This document shows, in pieces, positions 19,301 to 27,344 of a DNA stretch of 63,671 bases; the stretch's first letter is position 1, and each line of letters opens with the position of its first letter. The notes below the pieces were generated by a model, which was not told the DNA's origin, made no database searches, and was given only the letters and a program-made list of their open reading frames with translations. The translations under genes and the position numbers were made by a program. Origin of the DNA: CAYONZ01 sp964405465 (GTDB taxonomy: Bacteria > Bdellovibrionota > Bdellovibrionia > Bdellovibrionales > JAMPXM01); assembly GCA_964405465.1 (NCBI GenBank), contig CAYONZ010000020.1, positions 1-63,671 on the forward strand, read 5' to 3'.

Positions 19301-19702
19301 TCTGCATCCGGCAAAAGGACAGAGCCGCCATCTCCACCGGTGCGGCCAGAGTTGCAAAGAAAATCTGAAGCGCCTCAGTCTTTGTCACAAATGACTCAAT
19401 CGCAGATTGATATGACTTTGAGTCATATCAAAGTGCCCGAGTCATTTATGGATGAATCACCTGATACGTTTTCAAGCGTTGATTTATCCGCATTTACCCA
19501 AGAACAAAATGAAGGGTCGGGACCGAAAGTCCAAAAAGCACCTATGGCGATAGATGAAGATAGTTCTCCTGACATCGGCGCCATTTCTGCACAAGCGCGA
19601 AGCTCGACACAAGCAGAGAATCAGCAAAATGAAAAAACACAGATTGAACCGGTGCCCTCTGGTGATCTGAAGGTTCGAGTTCGAAAACCGAAGAGAGGAT
19701 AA
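16376..19702 (+). CDS. Membrane sensor histidine-kinase-like protein lacking the phospho-acceptor His
   Basis: The 1108-aa protein has a transmembrane helix (residues 7-27), a periplasmic Cache-like sensor with an IMLVDDRGYVAAH motif, a second helix near 285-310, and a HAMP-like linker. A kinase core follows with intact ATP-binding boxes: LAQNAIQAM (N), DTGEGM (G1), FEPFF (F) and NLGLSLAL (G2). In the dimerisation helix the usual His-Glu-x-x-x-Pro reads Ser-Leu-Met-Lys-Leu-Pro, so Ser449 replaces the phospho-acceptor. The last 440 residues are Pro/Ser/Gln-rich and probably disordered. ATG 16376 has an AAAGGATTTT ribosome-binding site; ATG 16325 is weaker. It heads a six-gene run ending in mlaD. 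Confidence 0.85.
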   Translation: MRIQWRVTFLVLFILVATMGALSWKTLGYLTSEKTAHTRELSYRQLAPLKRLVAAKLDLIRNQMLDGAEKHGSLAPTFHGGLEAVSLVNKTQELWTPAWVDKNIDSHFSKWPLGQDQTVLGALPFDRLVDGEVAWVRTVDFNRQAVYAVMFFVEAQKKNSAASDGVANLPEQIQSETKANTKAVLVGLFSQSPLASLTDDFIGEENSIMLVDDRGYVAAHRDKNQVGALFNEDHLVKQILRDKKLSGEAAVDDMEGRATLSFFQKIDRTNLYLINAFALQGMEAGTLGFLRMLMVIGGAAILLALVLSFFVGSRITGSIESLQVVVAEWARGNFKAAPVQAGDDEVGVLGVQLRQIQSHLMSKAAQNKAREADEFSLAKLEVPKVDLSFKTDTLIPVPPPLPERDLNVVSQLPPKNELRMPPLPSTSEQQDLSEARASAYKTFAEGLVSLMKLPVSSMLGHIQLAKTKTQDQPLKEHLSSLEREVRKTKELVDRLTQFAGAERFDLQPTELKVVTQAALRMVEPQAKASGVSVETQFNDVPLVLAHAEHLQTVIVTLAQNAIQAMKKTKDKRLRVLITLDGGRVQLAVLDTGEGMNEETQRHIFEPFFKGTLVDGNLGLSLALCNGIIKNHGGEVSVSSEVGVGSRFNLSFPISAVQTIASPGFASNPQTDRPLATLHVTPTEVPSESVVSFEFNDEKQDEEVTGSALKKLQDEWLENQIAKQREETSEPKLAGRSPVDHNLLKLLPNPPGVEEFGETTTDRTIKLDRMHELEAQIKAYEQQEQKKPGANSTEQSSGGPAGLSFRQDETLSGVVDLNLNSDETPAQDEQNEMQSTEVTGAPEGFDMSEMTATQDGAPLGFSFEAESSVVFEPEVKASTVPQSPKVAGPSAAPKGSPSAPPPKPPVKPAPASEEQLGLLRKNFSFAPQSPGVVKPPEPKFDISQPSIKFEITNSGHESSVKSTERLKTLNEKLQQGSASGKRTEPPSPPVRPELQRKSEAPQSLSQMTQSQIDMTLSHIKVPESFMDESPDTFSSVDLSAFTQEQNEGSGPKVQKAPMAIDEDSSPDIGAISAQARSSTQAENQQNEKTQIEPVPSGDLKVRVRKPKRG

Positions 19703-19706
19703 ACCT

Positions 19707-21332
19707 GTGGAGATCAATCAGTTTCGTTCAGAGTTCATAGTCTTTGTGATTGATTCAGACTTTCGCTTTTCTGAAACAATTGTCGAGGCTCTGAAGTCTG
19801 CTGGGTATTTGACCCGATTCTTTCCGACCATTGATTCAGCGCTTGCTGTGGCTCATGAGGATCCACCACATTTAATTGTTTATCATCCGGAAGGGTTTAC
19901 CGGACTGACCGAAGAGTTTGTGGCGCGTATTCGCTCTGTGAGTCCAGAAATTTTATTGCTTTTTGTGTTGTCGGCAAAAGAAGTGTTGCCGGTTCTGTCG
20001 ATGATCAATCAGGGATTGATTTTTGATTACATTGCAAAGCCATTTGTCTCGTCGCTTGAGATCATTCAAAAAGTGGATCGCGGCGCTATGCAGCTCCTTT
20101 ATATGTATGAAAATGAACAGTTGCGTGAAGATGCGGCTAAGCAAGATGTCGCAGCTCCTTCTCCAGCAGACTTTGTCGAGGGACCCGCTCGGTCAATTGA
20201 ATCGGCACGAGAAGTACTTTCTGATTCATTTGTACAAAAGATGAATATGCAGGTTGAACAAAGACATGATGAGAGGCTACGCATTGGAAGTGCTGATCTG
20301 ATTGAGTTCAGTTTGTATATTGAAAAACTTGCCGTCACGAAAGAGCTTGAACCCACTATTCAAACATTTATGGACGGAGTGAGTCGCCAACTTCGCAATG
20401 TGCCGGTGGTTTACTTTCGGTATTTGCCTCAATATCTATCTCTTGTGATTTCGCAATGTGCTTGGTTGCCAATTGATAAAATCCGGGGAATTGGTTTTGA
20501 ACTGAAAAATGAAGATCCCAATCGAATTCCACACTTGTTTCAGTATCCCGAACAGATGGAGCCACTAAAGAACCTCATGAGTGAGGTCTTTCGAATTTCA
20601 AAATTCAGCTGCTTTGCTCATCAGAATGAGAATGAAACTCTTGGGTTTTTAGTGATTTTTGACTCACTTGAAGACGAAAATACCAGGGCTTTGGTGCAGA
20701 GTTATAAGCAGGCTTTTCAGATTGCGTACAAGAGAAATTTACTTCTCAAAGAAAAACATGTTCTTGAAATATATGATCCCGTGTCGGGTTTGTTTAATCG
20801 CCGATATTTTCGTCAGAAGCTTGATGAAGAGGTTTCGCGCTCGCGAAGAATCAAACTTCCTGTCTCAGTTGTGGTGATTGATCTTGATCGATTTCGAAAA
20901 CTCAACACGGCAATTGGCGCTCGAAGTGCCGATACGATTTTGCGCATGATTGGTATGATTCTCAAAAAGACCACTCGGGCAACTGATATCATCGCACGCA
21001 CAGGGCCTGATGAAATTATGTTCATTCTACCACATACAGATCATCTCGGTGCAGCCGTCAAGGCTGAGAGAATTCGGCGAATGATCGAAACGACTAAGTT
21101 TCCAGTGCTTGAAAATCAAGAGATGAATCATCTTAGTGTGAGCGTAGGTGTCAGCGAATATCCTTCTTTTTGCAACGATGCAGAGTCTTTGCTAAAGTCT
21201 TGCGACGAAGCGCTATTTCAGGTGAAACAAGCGGGTGGCAATCGAGTGTGTATCTCCAGTCCTCCGATTGGATTTCAACCTGACTTTTCGGTGCGAGTGC
21301 AAATGAAGGAACTAGCGAGGGATTCGAATTGA
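19707..21332 (+). CDS. Receiver-GGDEF protein with degenerate phosphorylation and active sites
   Basis: The 541-aa protein starts with a receiver-like domain (residues 10-125): the acidic pair IDSD and the Lys-Pro-Phe switch region are present. The strand that should end in the phospho-acceptor Asp reads Leu-Ile-Val-Tyr-His, so His60 takes its place. A middle alpha/beta region leads to a C-terminal GGDEF domain (about 350-525). Its signature is Gly-Pro-Asp-Glu-Ile (433-437), not GGDEF, while the inhibitory I-site RxxD (Arg424-Asp427) keeps its five-residue spacing. It may bind c-di-GMP rather than make it. GTG 19707 has a GAGAGGAT ribosome-binding site 4 nt after the kinase gene, so the two are a natural pair. 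Confidence 0.85.
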   Translation: MEINQFRSEFIVFVIDSDFRFSETIVEALKSAGYLTRFFPTIDSALAVAHEDPPHLIVYHPEGFTGLTEEFVARIRSVSPEILLLFVLSAKEVLPVLSMINQGLIFDYIAKPFVSSLEIIQKVDRGAMQLLYMYENEQLREDAAKQDVAAPSPADFVEGPARSIESAREVLSDSFVQKMNMQVEQRHDERLRIGSADLIEFSLYIEKLAVTKELEPTIQTFMDGVSRQLRNVPVVYFRYLPQYLSLVISQCAWLPIDKIRGIGFELKNEDPNRIPHLFQYPEQMEPLKNLMSEVFRISKFSCFAHQNENETLGFLVIFDSLEDENTRALVQSYKQAFQIAYKRNLLLKEKHVLEIYDPVSGLFNRRYFRQKLDEEVSRSRRIKLPVSVVVIDLDRFRKLNTAIGARSADTILRMIGMILKKTTRATDIIARTGPDEIMFILPHTDHLGAAVKAERIRRMIETTKFPVLENQEMNHLSVSVGVSEYPSFCNDAESLLKSCDEALFQVKQAGGNRVCISSPPIGFQPDFSVRVQMKELARDSN

Positions 21333-22519
21333 GTGAATGGCAGAGACCGTCATGGGTTGAAATTGATCATCAGGCATTGAGTAAGAACGCCACATGGCTG
21401 CGTAGTCTGGTCAACAAAGACTCTTTTTATTGTCCAATGATCAAGGCCAATGCCTATGGGCACGGGGCTGTTGCAGTCGCAAAAACAATGCGTGCTCAAG
21501 GTGTTCAGGCTCTTGGAGTGGCTCTGCTTGAAGAAGCCATTGAGCTGCGCGAAAACAAAATCGATGGTTCGATTCTTGTTTTTTCGACCTTTGCCGAGGC
21601 TTCGATTCGCCAGATTATTCAATATCAAATTACGCCCGTTCTAGTAAATTGGGCTCAGCTACGTGCCTTCGCGCGTGAATTGCAAAAAGACTCTTCGGTG
21701 CAAGGTGCCTATCCTATTCATTTGAAGTTCAATACCGGGATGAATCGTCTTGGTTTTGCGGTGAGCGAGGCTCGCGAAGTGCGAGAGTTTATTGTGGGTA
21801 ACCCTCAGCTGCAACTTGAAGGTGTGGCGACACATCTCGCCCAGGGAGATGATGCGGGCGTTGCCGATGGTTATTCTGCGATGCAAATGAAGATGTTTTC
21901 TCAGGTGCTTGCGAGTTTTCAAGGCTTGCGTTTTCAAGCGCATGGGCTCAATAGCTCCGGCTTGGTGAGCTTGGCCTTTGCGCAAAATAAGGTGTTGGGT
22001 CCGCAGCAAAAAGAGTTCGCCAAAGATTGGGTTTGGCCGCAGGGTGCGCGACCGGGTTTAGCACTCTATGGTTTGAAGCCGGCAAGCCAAATTCACCAGG
22101 TCACTGAGCTACATCCTGTTTTGAGTTGGAAGAGTCGGGTGATGCAGTTGCAAACTGTGGAGACAGGGGCGCGAGTGTCCTACAACGGTATTTGGCAGGC
22201 CAAACAAAAGTCGAAGATTGGTGTGATACCACTTGGATATGCTGACGGATTTTCAAGACTATTGTCGAATCGCCATACGGTACTTTGTCGTGGAGAACGT
22301 GTGCCGATCGTCGGCATAGTGTGTATGGACTATTTTATGGTTGATCTTACAGCACTTGAAAACAAGACTGGTGAAGTGAGGCATGGTGAAGAGATTGTGC
22401 TGCTAGGCCGACAGGGCCAAGCCGAAATCTCTGCCGATGAACTCGCAGAAAAAATGGGCACTATTTCATACGAAGTCGTCACTTCCATAACAGAACGGGT
22501 ACCACGTAAGCATGTCTGA
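21329..22519 (+). CDS. alr: Alanine racemase
   Basis: The 396-aa PLP enzyme interconverts L- and D-alanine for peptidoglycan synthesis. The N-terminal barrel contains the PLP lysine motif MIKANAYGHG (Lys39). LKFNTGMNRLGF, IPLGYADGF and VCMDYFMVDLT segments of the family follow. The catalytic Tyr region reads Val-Ser-Tyr-Asn-Gly-Ile-Trp. The start is TTG 21329, overlapping the upstream stop (TTGA), with a GCGAGGGA ribosome-binding site. The 3' end overlaps mlaE by 8 nt. Its place between a signalling pair and the Mla genes suggests an envelope-maintenance operon. Confidence 0.95.
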   Translation: MSEWQRPSWVEIDHQALSKNATWLRSLVNKDSFYCPMIKANAYGHGAVAVAKTMRAQGVQALGVALLEEAIELRENKIDGSILVFSTFAEASIRQIIQYQITPVLVNWAQLRAFARELQKDSSVQGAYPIHLKFNTGMNRLGFAVSEAREVREFIVGNPQLQLEGVATHLAQGDDAGVADGYSAMQMKMFSQVLASFQGLRFQAHGLNSSGLVSLAFAQNKVLGPQQKEFAKDWVWPQGARPGLALYGLKPASQIHQVTELHPVLSWKSRVMQLQTVETGARVSYNGIWQAKQKSKIGVIPLGYADGFSRLLSNRHTVLCRGERVPIVGIVCMDYFMVDLTALENKTGEVRHGEEIVLLGRQGQAEISADELAEKMGTISYEVVTSITERVPRKHV

Positions 22520-23378
22520 AGCAAAAGCCTGGAATTATCAAAAAGTAAGACGCAAAGTGAATTTCGTGATCGATCGCTCCGCGTTTTTTGTTTTTGAAAA
22601 GCTGGGCGAGTTGGTGAGTGAAGTTGGCGATGTTGCGCGTTTTGGCTGGCGCGGGGTCACACTTTTTTTTACTAAGCCTTATCGTTTCGATGAACTTTTG
22701 GTTCATATGGAGTTCATAGGTAATAAGTCTGTGGGTATTATTGGTTTGACTGGTTTGTTTACAGGTCTCGCACTCTCTTATCAAATTTATTTAGGTTTTA
22801 AGCTGGTGAATGCCACCTCATTGGTGGGGCCGACTGTTGGCTTAGGTATTTCCAGAGAACTCGGGCCGGTGCTCACCGGACTTATTGTCGCTGCTCGAGC
22901 TGGAGGAGCAATGGCTGCTCGTTTGGGAACGATGCGTGTGACCGAGCAAATTGATGCACTTGAAGTGATGGGTGTTGAACCCGAGCAATATTTAGTTTCT
23001 CCGCGAATTTTGGCGGCAGTTATCACGATGCCTTTGTTGACTGGGATATTTGATTTCGTTGCAATGCTGGGTTGTTACCTTTTGTGTATCAAAATGCTGG
23101 GTATGGATGAAGCCTTGTTCTGGGATCGTACTGAACTTTGGGTGAACCCGAACCATATCTATGAAGGTTTATTTAAAGCGCTGGTTTTTGGACTTTTCTT
23201 TTCGGTGATTTGTACACATCGAGGATTCAATACTGAAGGTGGAGCCGCGGGTGTTGGTGATAGCACCAACAAGGGCGTGGTGCAGAGTATGGTGACGATT
23301 ATTATTCTCGATTTCTTTTTAACGAATATTATCGAAGTGGTTTACCGCATTCAAAGTGCTTTGCAAGGAAAGATGTAA
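22512..23378 (+). CDS. mlaE: MlaE-like ABC permease, phospholipid transport
   Basis: The 288-aa inner-membrane permease belongs to the MlaFEDB-type transporter, which moves phospholipids between inner and outer membranes to keep lipid asymmetry. Five or so hydrophobic helices are visible. The family core includes SRELGPVLTGLIVAARAG and the Glu-Gln-Ile-Asp-Ala-Leu-Glu-Val-Met-Gly coupling segment. The N-terminal 45 residues are soluble and amphipathic, as is usual. It is followed by the ATPase gene after 3 nt and the MCE gene after that; no MlaB-like STAS or MlaC gene follows in the run. Confidence 0.93.
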   Translation: MSEAKAWNYQKVRRKVNFVIDRSAFFVFEKLGELVSEVGDVARFGWRGVTLFFTKPYRFDELLVHMEFIGNKSVGIIGLTGLFTGLALSYQIYLGFKLVNATSLVGPTVGLGISRELGPVLTGLIVAARAGGAMAARLGTMRVTEQIDALEVMGVEPEQYLVSPRILAAVITMPLLTGIFDFVAMLGCYLLCIKMLGMDEALFWDRTELWVNPNHIYEGLFKALVFGLFFSVICTHRGFNTEGGAAGVGDSTNKGVVQSMVTIIILDFFLTNIIEVVYRIQSALQGKM

Positions 23379-23381
23379 AAC

Positions 23382-24155
23382 GTGAGTTTACTTTTGAACC
23401 AAGAAATTGCCATCGAAGTGAAAGATGTTCGCAAGACATTTGACGGTCGAGATTTTGTTTTGAACGGCGTGAATCTTTCTATTCCTAAGGGAAAACTCAC
23501 CGTGATCATCGGATTTTCTGGTACGGGGAAGAGTGTCTTGCTCAAACATATTCTCGGTTTGTTGCAACCGACTTCCGGCTCGATAAAAGTACTGGGTCAG
23601 GATATCACCCAACTGGATGCACAAGAGTTAGCAAAGCTTCGACGACACTACGGCATGCTTTTTCAATATGCGGCTTTGTTTGATGATATGACTGCACTGG
23701 AAAATGTGTATTTTCCCCTGCGAGAACATCGTCCAGACCTGAGCAAACAGCAAATGCACGACATAGCCTATCAACGGCTCAAAGAGTCAGGGCTTGACGA
23801 AAAGCACTACCGTAAGCTCCCATCAGAACTCAGCGGTGGTATGCGGAAACGAGTTGGTTTGGCGCGTGCTCTGGCTTTAGATCCAGAGATTTTGGTGTAT
23901 GACGAACCAACGACTGGTCTTGATCCAATTTTGACAGAAATGGTGGATAATCTGATTTTAAGCACTCATAATCTTAGAAAGGGCACGACCTCTTTGGTTG
24001 TGTCGCATGATTTGCATGCGGCATTGCGGTTAGGTGACTATATGGCGATGCTCGATAGTGGCAAAGTTTTGTTGTTCGGAACGCCACAAGATTTTATGAA
24101 TACCGATATTGAACTTGTGAAGCGATTCATTAGCAAGGGAGTGCATCGCACATGA
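23382..24155 (+). CDS. mlaF: MlaF-like ABC ATPase, phospholipid transport
   Basis: The 257-aa ATPase energises the MlaE permease. Walker A GFSGTGKS lies at residues 44-51, the Q-loop region in FQYAALFDD, and the signature is LSGGMRKR, the Met variant typical of MlaF. Walker B ILVYDEPTTGLDP and the switch His in VVSHDL follow. The start is GTG 23382, 3 nt after mlaE. The stop overlaps the mlaD start by 4 nt (ATGA), so stoichiometric translation is likely. Confidence 0.94.
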   Translation: MSLLLNQEIAIEVKDVRKTFDGRDFVLNGVNLSIPKGKLTVIIGFSGTGKSVLLKHILGLLQPTSGSIKVLGQDITQLDAQELAKLRRHYGMLFQYAALFDDMTALENVYFPLREHRPDLSKQQMHDIAYQRLKESGLDEKHYRKLPSELSGGMRKRVGLARALALDPEILVYDEPTTGLDPILTEMVDNLILSTHNLRKGTTSLVVSHDLHAALRLGDYMAMLDSGKVLLFGTPQDFMNTDIELVKRFISKGVHRT

Positions 24156-25528
24156 AATGGTTGACGACGCCAGAATTTAAAGTTGGATCGATGGTTTTGA
24201 TCGTGGCGGTCATCATTGGAGTTATGTCGCTCAAGGTGAGTGAAGATCCAAGTTACCTCGGTGGGTCGAAGCGAGCGTGGTTTCTTTTAGATGATGCTTC
24301 GGGCTTAGTGAAGAACAGCAACGTTAAAATGGCTGGTATTGATGTCGGAATTATTCGAGACATCCTGCTTGAAAATGGGGCTGCTCGCGTTGAAATGATT
24401 ATCAAATCTGAAGTGAAGCTGACGAAATCTACACGCATTGAAATTCGACCGAACGGAATTTTAGGCGATAAGCACGTCGAAATCATTGCTGGAGACCCAC
24501 GTGATCCGTTGATGCGTGATAATGAACAAGTTTTGGTCGTCGACGATCGTGCCTCGGTGGATCGCCTGATTGGTGAAGTGAGTAAGATCACCAAGTCGCT
24601 GAGTTCAGTTGCCGAAAACATTCGTGCGGCGACTGAAGGTGAAAATGATAAGCCATTGGGACGAATTATCGCCAATATCGAACAAATCACCGGAGACCTG
24701 GCTGATTTATCAAAAGATCGAAAAAAGCAAATGGGTGAAATCGTAGAGAACATTCATAGTGTTTCGCGAACGGTTGCGAGCATGGTGAACGATGAATCCG
24801 ACGACGGATTTAAGGCGGCTTGGAAAGATGCGATGCACTCACTTAAGCGTGTTGAAAAGAGCTTGAAGAATGTGGAAGAGATCACGGATAAAGTGAATCG
24901 CGGTGAGGGTACGATTGGTAAGTTGATCAATGACGAAACAACGGTTGAGCAATTGAATCAGGCGATCGATGGGGTTAACGGGTTTTTAGATACAGCCAGC
25001 AAAACTCAAACAGGTTTTGATTTTCACTCAGAGTATCTTGGCAGACAGGGGCAAGCGAAGTCGTATCTAAGTTTAACCCTGCAGCCAGGTCAAGATCGTT
25101 ACTATGAACTCGGAATTGTCGATGATCCATCAGGTGTGACTCAAACTGTCGATACGCGAACAACGAGCAGTGGTTCGGTAACAGATGTTCGTGAAGAAAA
25201 AACGATGTTCAGTAAAGTGAAGTTCAACGCCTTGTTTGCCAAGAATTTTTACAATGTCACAGTCAAGGGTGGCTTGATGGAAAACGCGGGTGGTCTAGGG
25301 GTTGATTATTACATGATGAAGCGCAAACTTCGCGTTTCACTGGATGCTTTTGATTTTGCTAACACGCATCTTAAGGCAACAGCGCGCTACAATTTCTTTA
25401 AAGGTTTATACGTAAATGGTGGCGGAGATCAGGTGAGCAACACCAAAAAAATCACCGGATTTGTTGGTGCCGGTCTTTACCTTACCAATGACGATCTAAA
25501 AATGCTTGTCACCAAATTGCCTTTCTAA
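24152..25528 (+). CDS. mlaD: MlaD-like MCE-domain protein with a long beta-rich C-terminal domain
   Basis: The 458-aa substrate-binding component has one N-terminal helix (residues 9-26) anchoring it in the inner membrane and an MCE domain at about 38-115 (GLVKNSNVKMAGIDVG and PNGILGDKHVEI). An amphipathic helical region of about 150 residues follows. The last 150 residues are unlike E. coli MlaD (183 aa): they alternate short strands rich in Tyr, Phe and Gly and end in Lys-Leu-Pro-Phe. That looks like a barrel-like or beta-sandwich domain that could reach the outer membrane. The ORF is the last of the alr-mla run. Confidence 0.9.
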   Translation: MKWLTTPEFKVGSMVLIVAVIIGVMSLKVSEDPSYLGGSKRAWFLLDDASGLVKNSNVKMAGIDVGIIRDILLENGAARVEMIIKSEVKLTKSTRIEIRPNGILGDKHVEIIAGDPRDPLMRDNEQVLVVDDRASVDRLIGEVSKITKSLSSVAENIRAATEGENDKPLGRIIANIEQITGDLADLSKDRKKQMGEIVENIHSVSRTVASMVNDESDDGFKAAWKDAMHSLKRVEKSLKNVEEITDKVNRGEGTIGKLINDETTVEQLNQAIDGVNGFLDTASKTQTGFDFHSEYLGRQGQAKSYLSLTLQPGQDRYYELGIVDDPSGVTQTVDTRTTSSGSVTDVREEKTMFSKVKFNALFAKNFYNVTVKGGLMENAGGLGVDYYMMKRKLRVSLDAFDFANTHLKATARYNFFKGLYVNGGGDQVSNTKKITGFVGAGLYLTNDDLKMLVTKLPF

Positions 25529-25532
25529 AGGG

Positions 25533-25620
25533 TAGGGTGTTTCCGCGTTTACTCGGACGTCGCGAGCAGAAGTCGTCGAAGTGATTCGCAGGCCTATTTT
25601 TGGGCGATGTCCAAATATTT
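25533..25620. repeat. Diverged relative of the MITE-like element (one arm)
   Basis: TAGGGTGTTTCC at 25533 followed by TCGGACGTCGCGAGCAGAAG at 25553-25572 matches the right arm of the 7901-8061 element, read on its minus strand, with one difference in the 20-bp core. The rest is eroded and I could not find a clear opposite terminal repeat, so the right boundary is approximate. It sits 5 bp after the mlaD stop. Confidence 0.55.
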
Positions 25621-25698
25621 CTACAAAGAGCGAAAACTCCAGGGTACACTATCAGGAGTTGCAACTGTTTTTCCATCATGACAACAGCAGGAACCGGC

Positions 25699-27300
25699 AT
25701 GTTTAAGAACGCTTTGGTGAGTGTTTCAAATAAAAATGGTTTAGTCGAATTTTTGCGACCATTTGTTGCATCCGGGTTGCGTGTGGTTTCCACAGGTGGC
25801 ACCTACAAGCATCTTAAAGAAAACGGTATTCCGGTCGTTGATGTCAGCGAACAAACTCATTTCCCTGAAGTTATGGACGGAAGAGTGAAGACTCTGCACC
25901 CAATGGTGCACATGGCTCTACTCGCGCGGCAAGACCATCCCGAAGACACCGAACTTTTGAAAAAAAATGGTCTTGAGCCTTTCGATCTTGTCATCGTTAA
26001 CCTTTACCCATTTGAAGAAAAAAAATCGGCTGGACTGACAGGTGATGAGCTTGTGGAGTACATCGACATTGGCGGGCCCTCGATGCTTCGGGCTGCTGCC
26101 AAAAACCATCAAAGAGTGGCCGTCGTCTGTGAACCTGAAGACTATCAATGGATCGCAGACAAGCGCGAGCTAACTCTTCAAGATCGACGTAAACTTGCTG
26201 CGAAAGTGTACGCACACACGGCTCGCTATGACGCTTTGATAGCGCAAACTTTAGATCCAGACCTGGCGTCGCATCACATGCTCGCAGGTAACCTGGTGCA
26301 AGAACTTCGTTATGGTGAAAATCCACAGCAAAAAGCTTGGTGGTTTCGAAATCCATGTGAGCGAGGCTGGCATGATGCAAAAATTCTGCATGGCAAGGCA
26401 CTATCGTACAATAACCTTCTTGATTTAGAGGCTGCTGCAGCGTCGCTTCGTTCTTTCAACGAACCATGTGCTGTCGTGGTCAAGCATAATAATCCATGTG
26501 GCGTGGGTTTGGGTGATTCGGCTGATGATATTGACATGGCAATCGACCGTGCACTTCGTGCTGACCCGATGAGTGCATTTGGAGGGATTGTCGCCCTCAA
26601 CCGTGAACTTGATTTTGCTGGCGCAAAATTTCTAAGTAAACTTTTTTTGGAATGTATCGTTGCGCCTGGGTTTTCCCCCGAGGCCATGCCAGTGTTGCAA
26701 GCAAAAAAAGATCTTCGGCTTTTGTGTTGGCCACAACTCGGTAAAGAGATGCGTACTGACTCTGATGCTAATGCTAATGCTAATGCTGAACCGAAGTCAG
26801 CGGTCAGCGAAAAATCGACGGTTTATGAATTTCGTTCGATTGCGGGTGGCTACTTAATACAGACCTCAGATCAGGTCGAAGAGTGGCAGAGTTCGTTTAA
26901 AATTTTTGGTGAAACGCCTTCAAACGAAATAAAAAAGAATCTTCTTCTCGCTTGGCGAGTTTGCGCTTCGCTAAAAAGCAATGCCATCGCAATTGCAGTG
27001 AATTCCCATACTGTGGGTTTAGGTATGGGGCAGGTGAATCGAGTTGATGCGGTCGAGCAAGCGATTGCGCGAATGCAGGTTCATCACGCGAATCTACTGA
27101 CAGACACGAATCGTGAGCAGATTGTCTTGGCAAGTGATGCGTTTTTTCCGTTCGCAGATTCGATAGAAAAAATTGCGGCGGCTGGGATCAGATGGGTGAT
27201 TCAGCCAGGTGGATCAATCAAGGATGATTTGGTTATCGAGAGGGCTCAACAACTGAAGGTCAATTTGGTGTTGACGGGAGTTCGTCACTTTCGTCATTGA
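25699..27300 (+). CDS. purH: Bifunctional AICAR transformylase/IMP cyclohydrolase (PurH)
   Basis: The 533-aa enzyme catalyses the last two steps of IMP synthesis: formylation of AICAR and ring closure. The N-terminal MGS-like cyclohydrolase is visible (VSVSNKNGLVEFL, STGGTYKHL, FPEVMDGRVKTLHP). The transformylase follows, with LRYGENPQQKA and the catalytic VVKHNNPCG motif, and the end reads IQPGGSIKDD..LTGVRHFRH. A short Asp-Ala-Asn-Ala-Asn-Ala-Asn-Ala insert near residue 357, coded by a GCTAAT hexanucleotide repeat, is not a family feature. ATG 25699 is chosen for the family start MFKNALVSVSNK and an AGCAGGA site; ATG 25678 is also in frame. Confidence 0.96.
   Translation: MFKNALVSVSNKNGLVEFLRPFVASGLRVVSTGGTYKHLKENGIPVVDVSEQTHFPEVMDGRVKTLHPMVHMALLARQDHPEDTELLKKNGLEPFDLVIVNLYPFEEKKSAGLTGDELVEYIDIGGPSMLRAAAKNHQRVAVVCEPEDYQWIADKRELTLQDRRKLAAKVYAHTARYDALIAQTLDPDLASHHMLAGNLVQELRYGENPQQKAWWFRNPCERGWHDAKILHGKALSYNNLLDLEAAAASLRSFNEPCAVVVKHNNPCGVGLGDSADDIDMAIDRALRADPMSAFGGIVALNRELDFAGAKFLSKLFLECIVAPGFSPEAMPVLQAKKDLRLLCWPQLGKEMRTDSDANANANAEPKSAVSEKSTVYEFRSIAGGYLIQTSDQVEEWQSSFKIFGETPSNEIKKNLLLAWRVCASLKSNAIAIAVNSHTVGLGMGQVNRVDAVEQAIARMQVHHANLLTDTNREQIVLASDAFFPFADSIEKIAAAGIRWVIQPGGSIKDDLVIERAQQLKVNLVLTGVRHFRH
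26764..26787 (+). repeat. Hexanucleotide GCTAAT microsatellite inside purH
   Basis: Three full GCTAAT units (with a partial GAT before and GCT after) run in frame and code alternating Ala-Asn. The tract lies in a non-conserved loop of the transformylase half, so unit loss or gain would keep the frame. Confidence 0.8.
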
Positions 27301-27344
27301 AAATTTGTGTCAGATTGTCGAAGCCATTGAAAGGGAGTTCAACG

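Noticed and set aside
25997..26401. 134-codon minus-strand frame within purH
   Set aside because: Shadow of purH; composition does not look like a protein.
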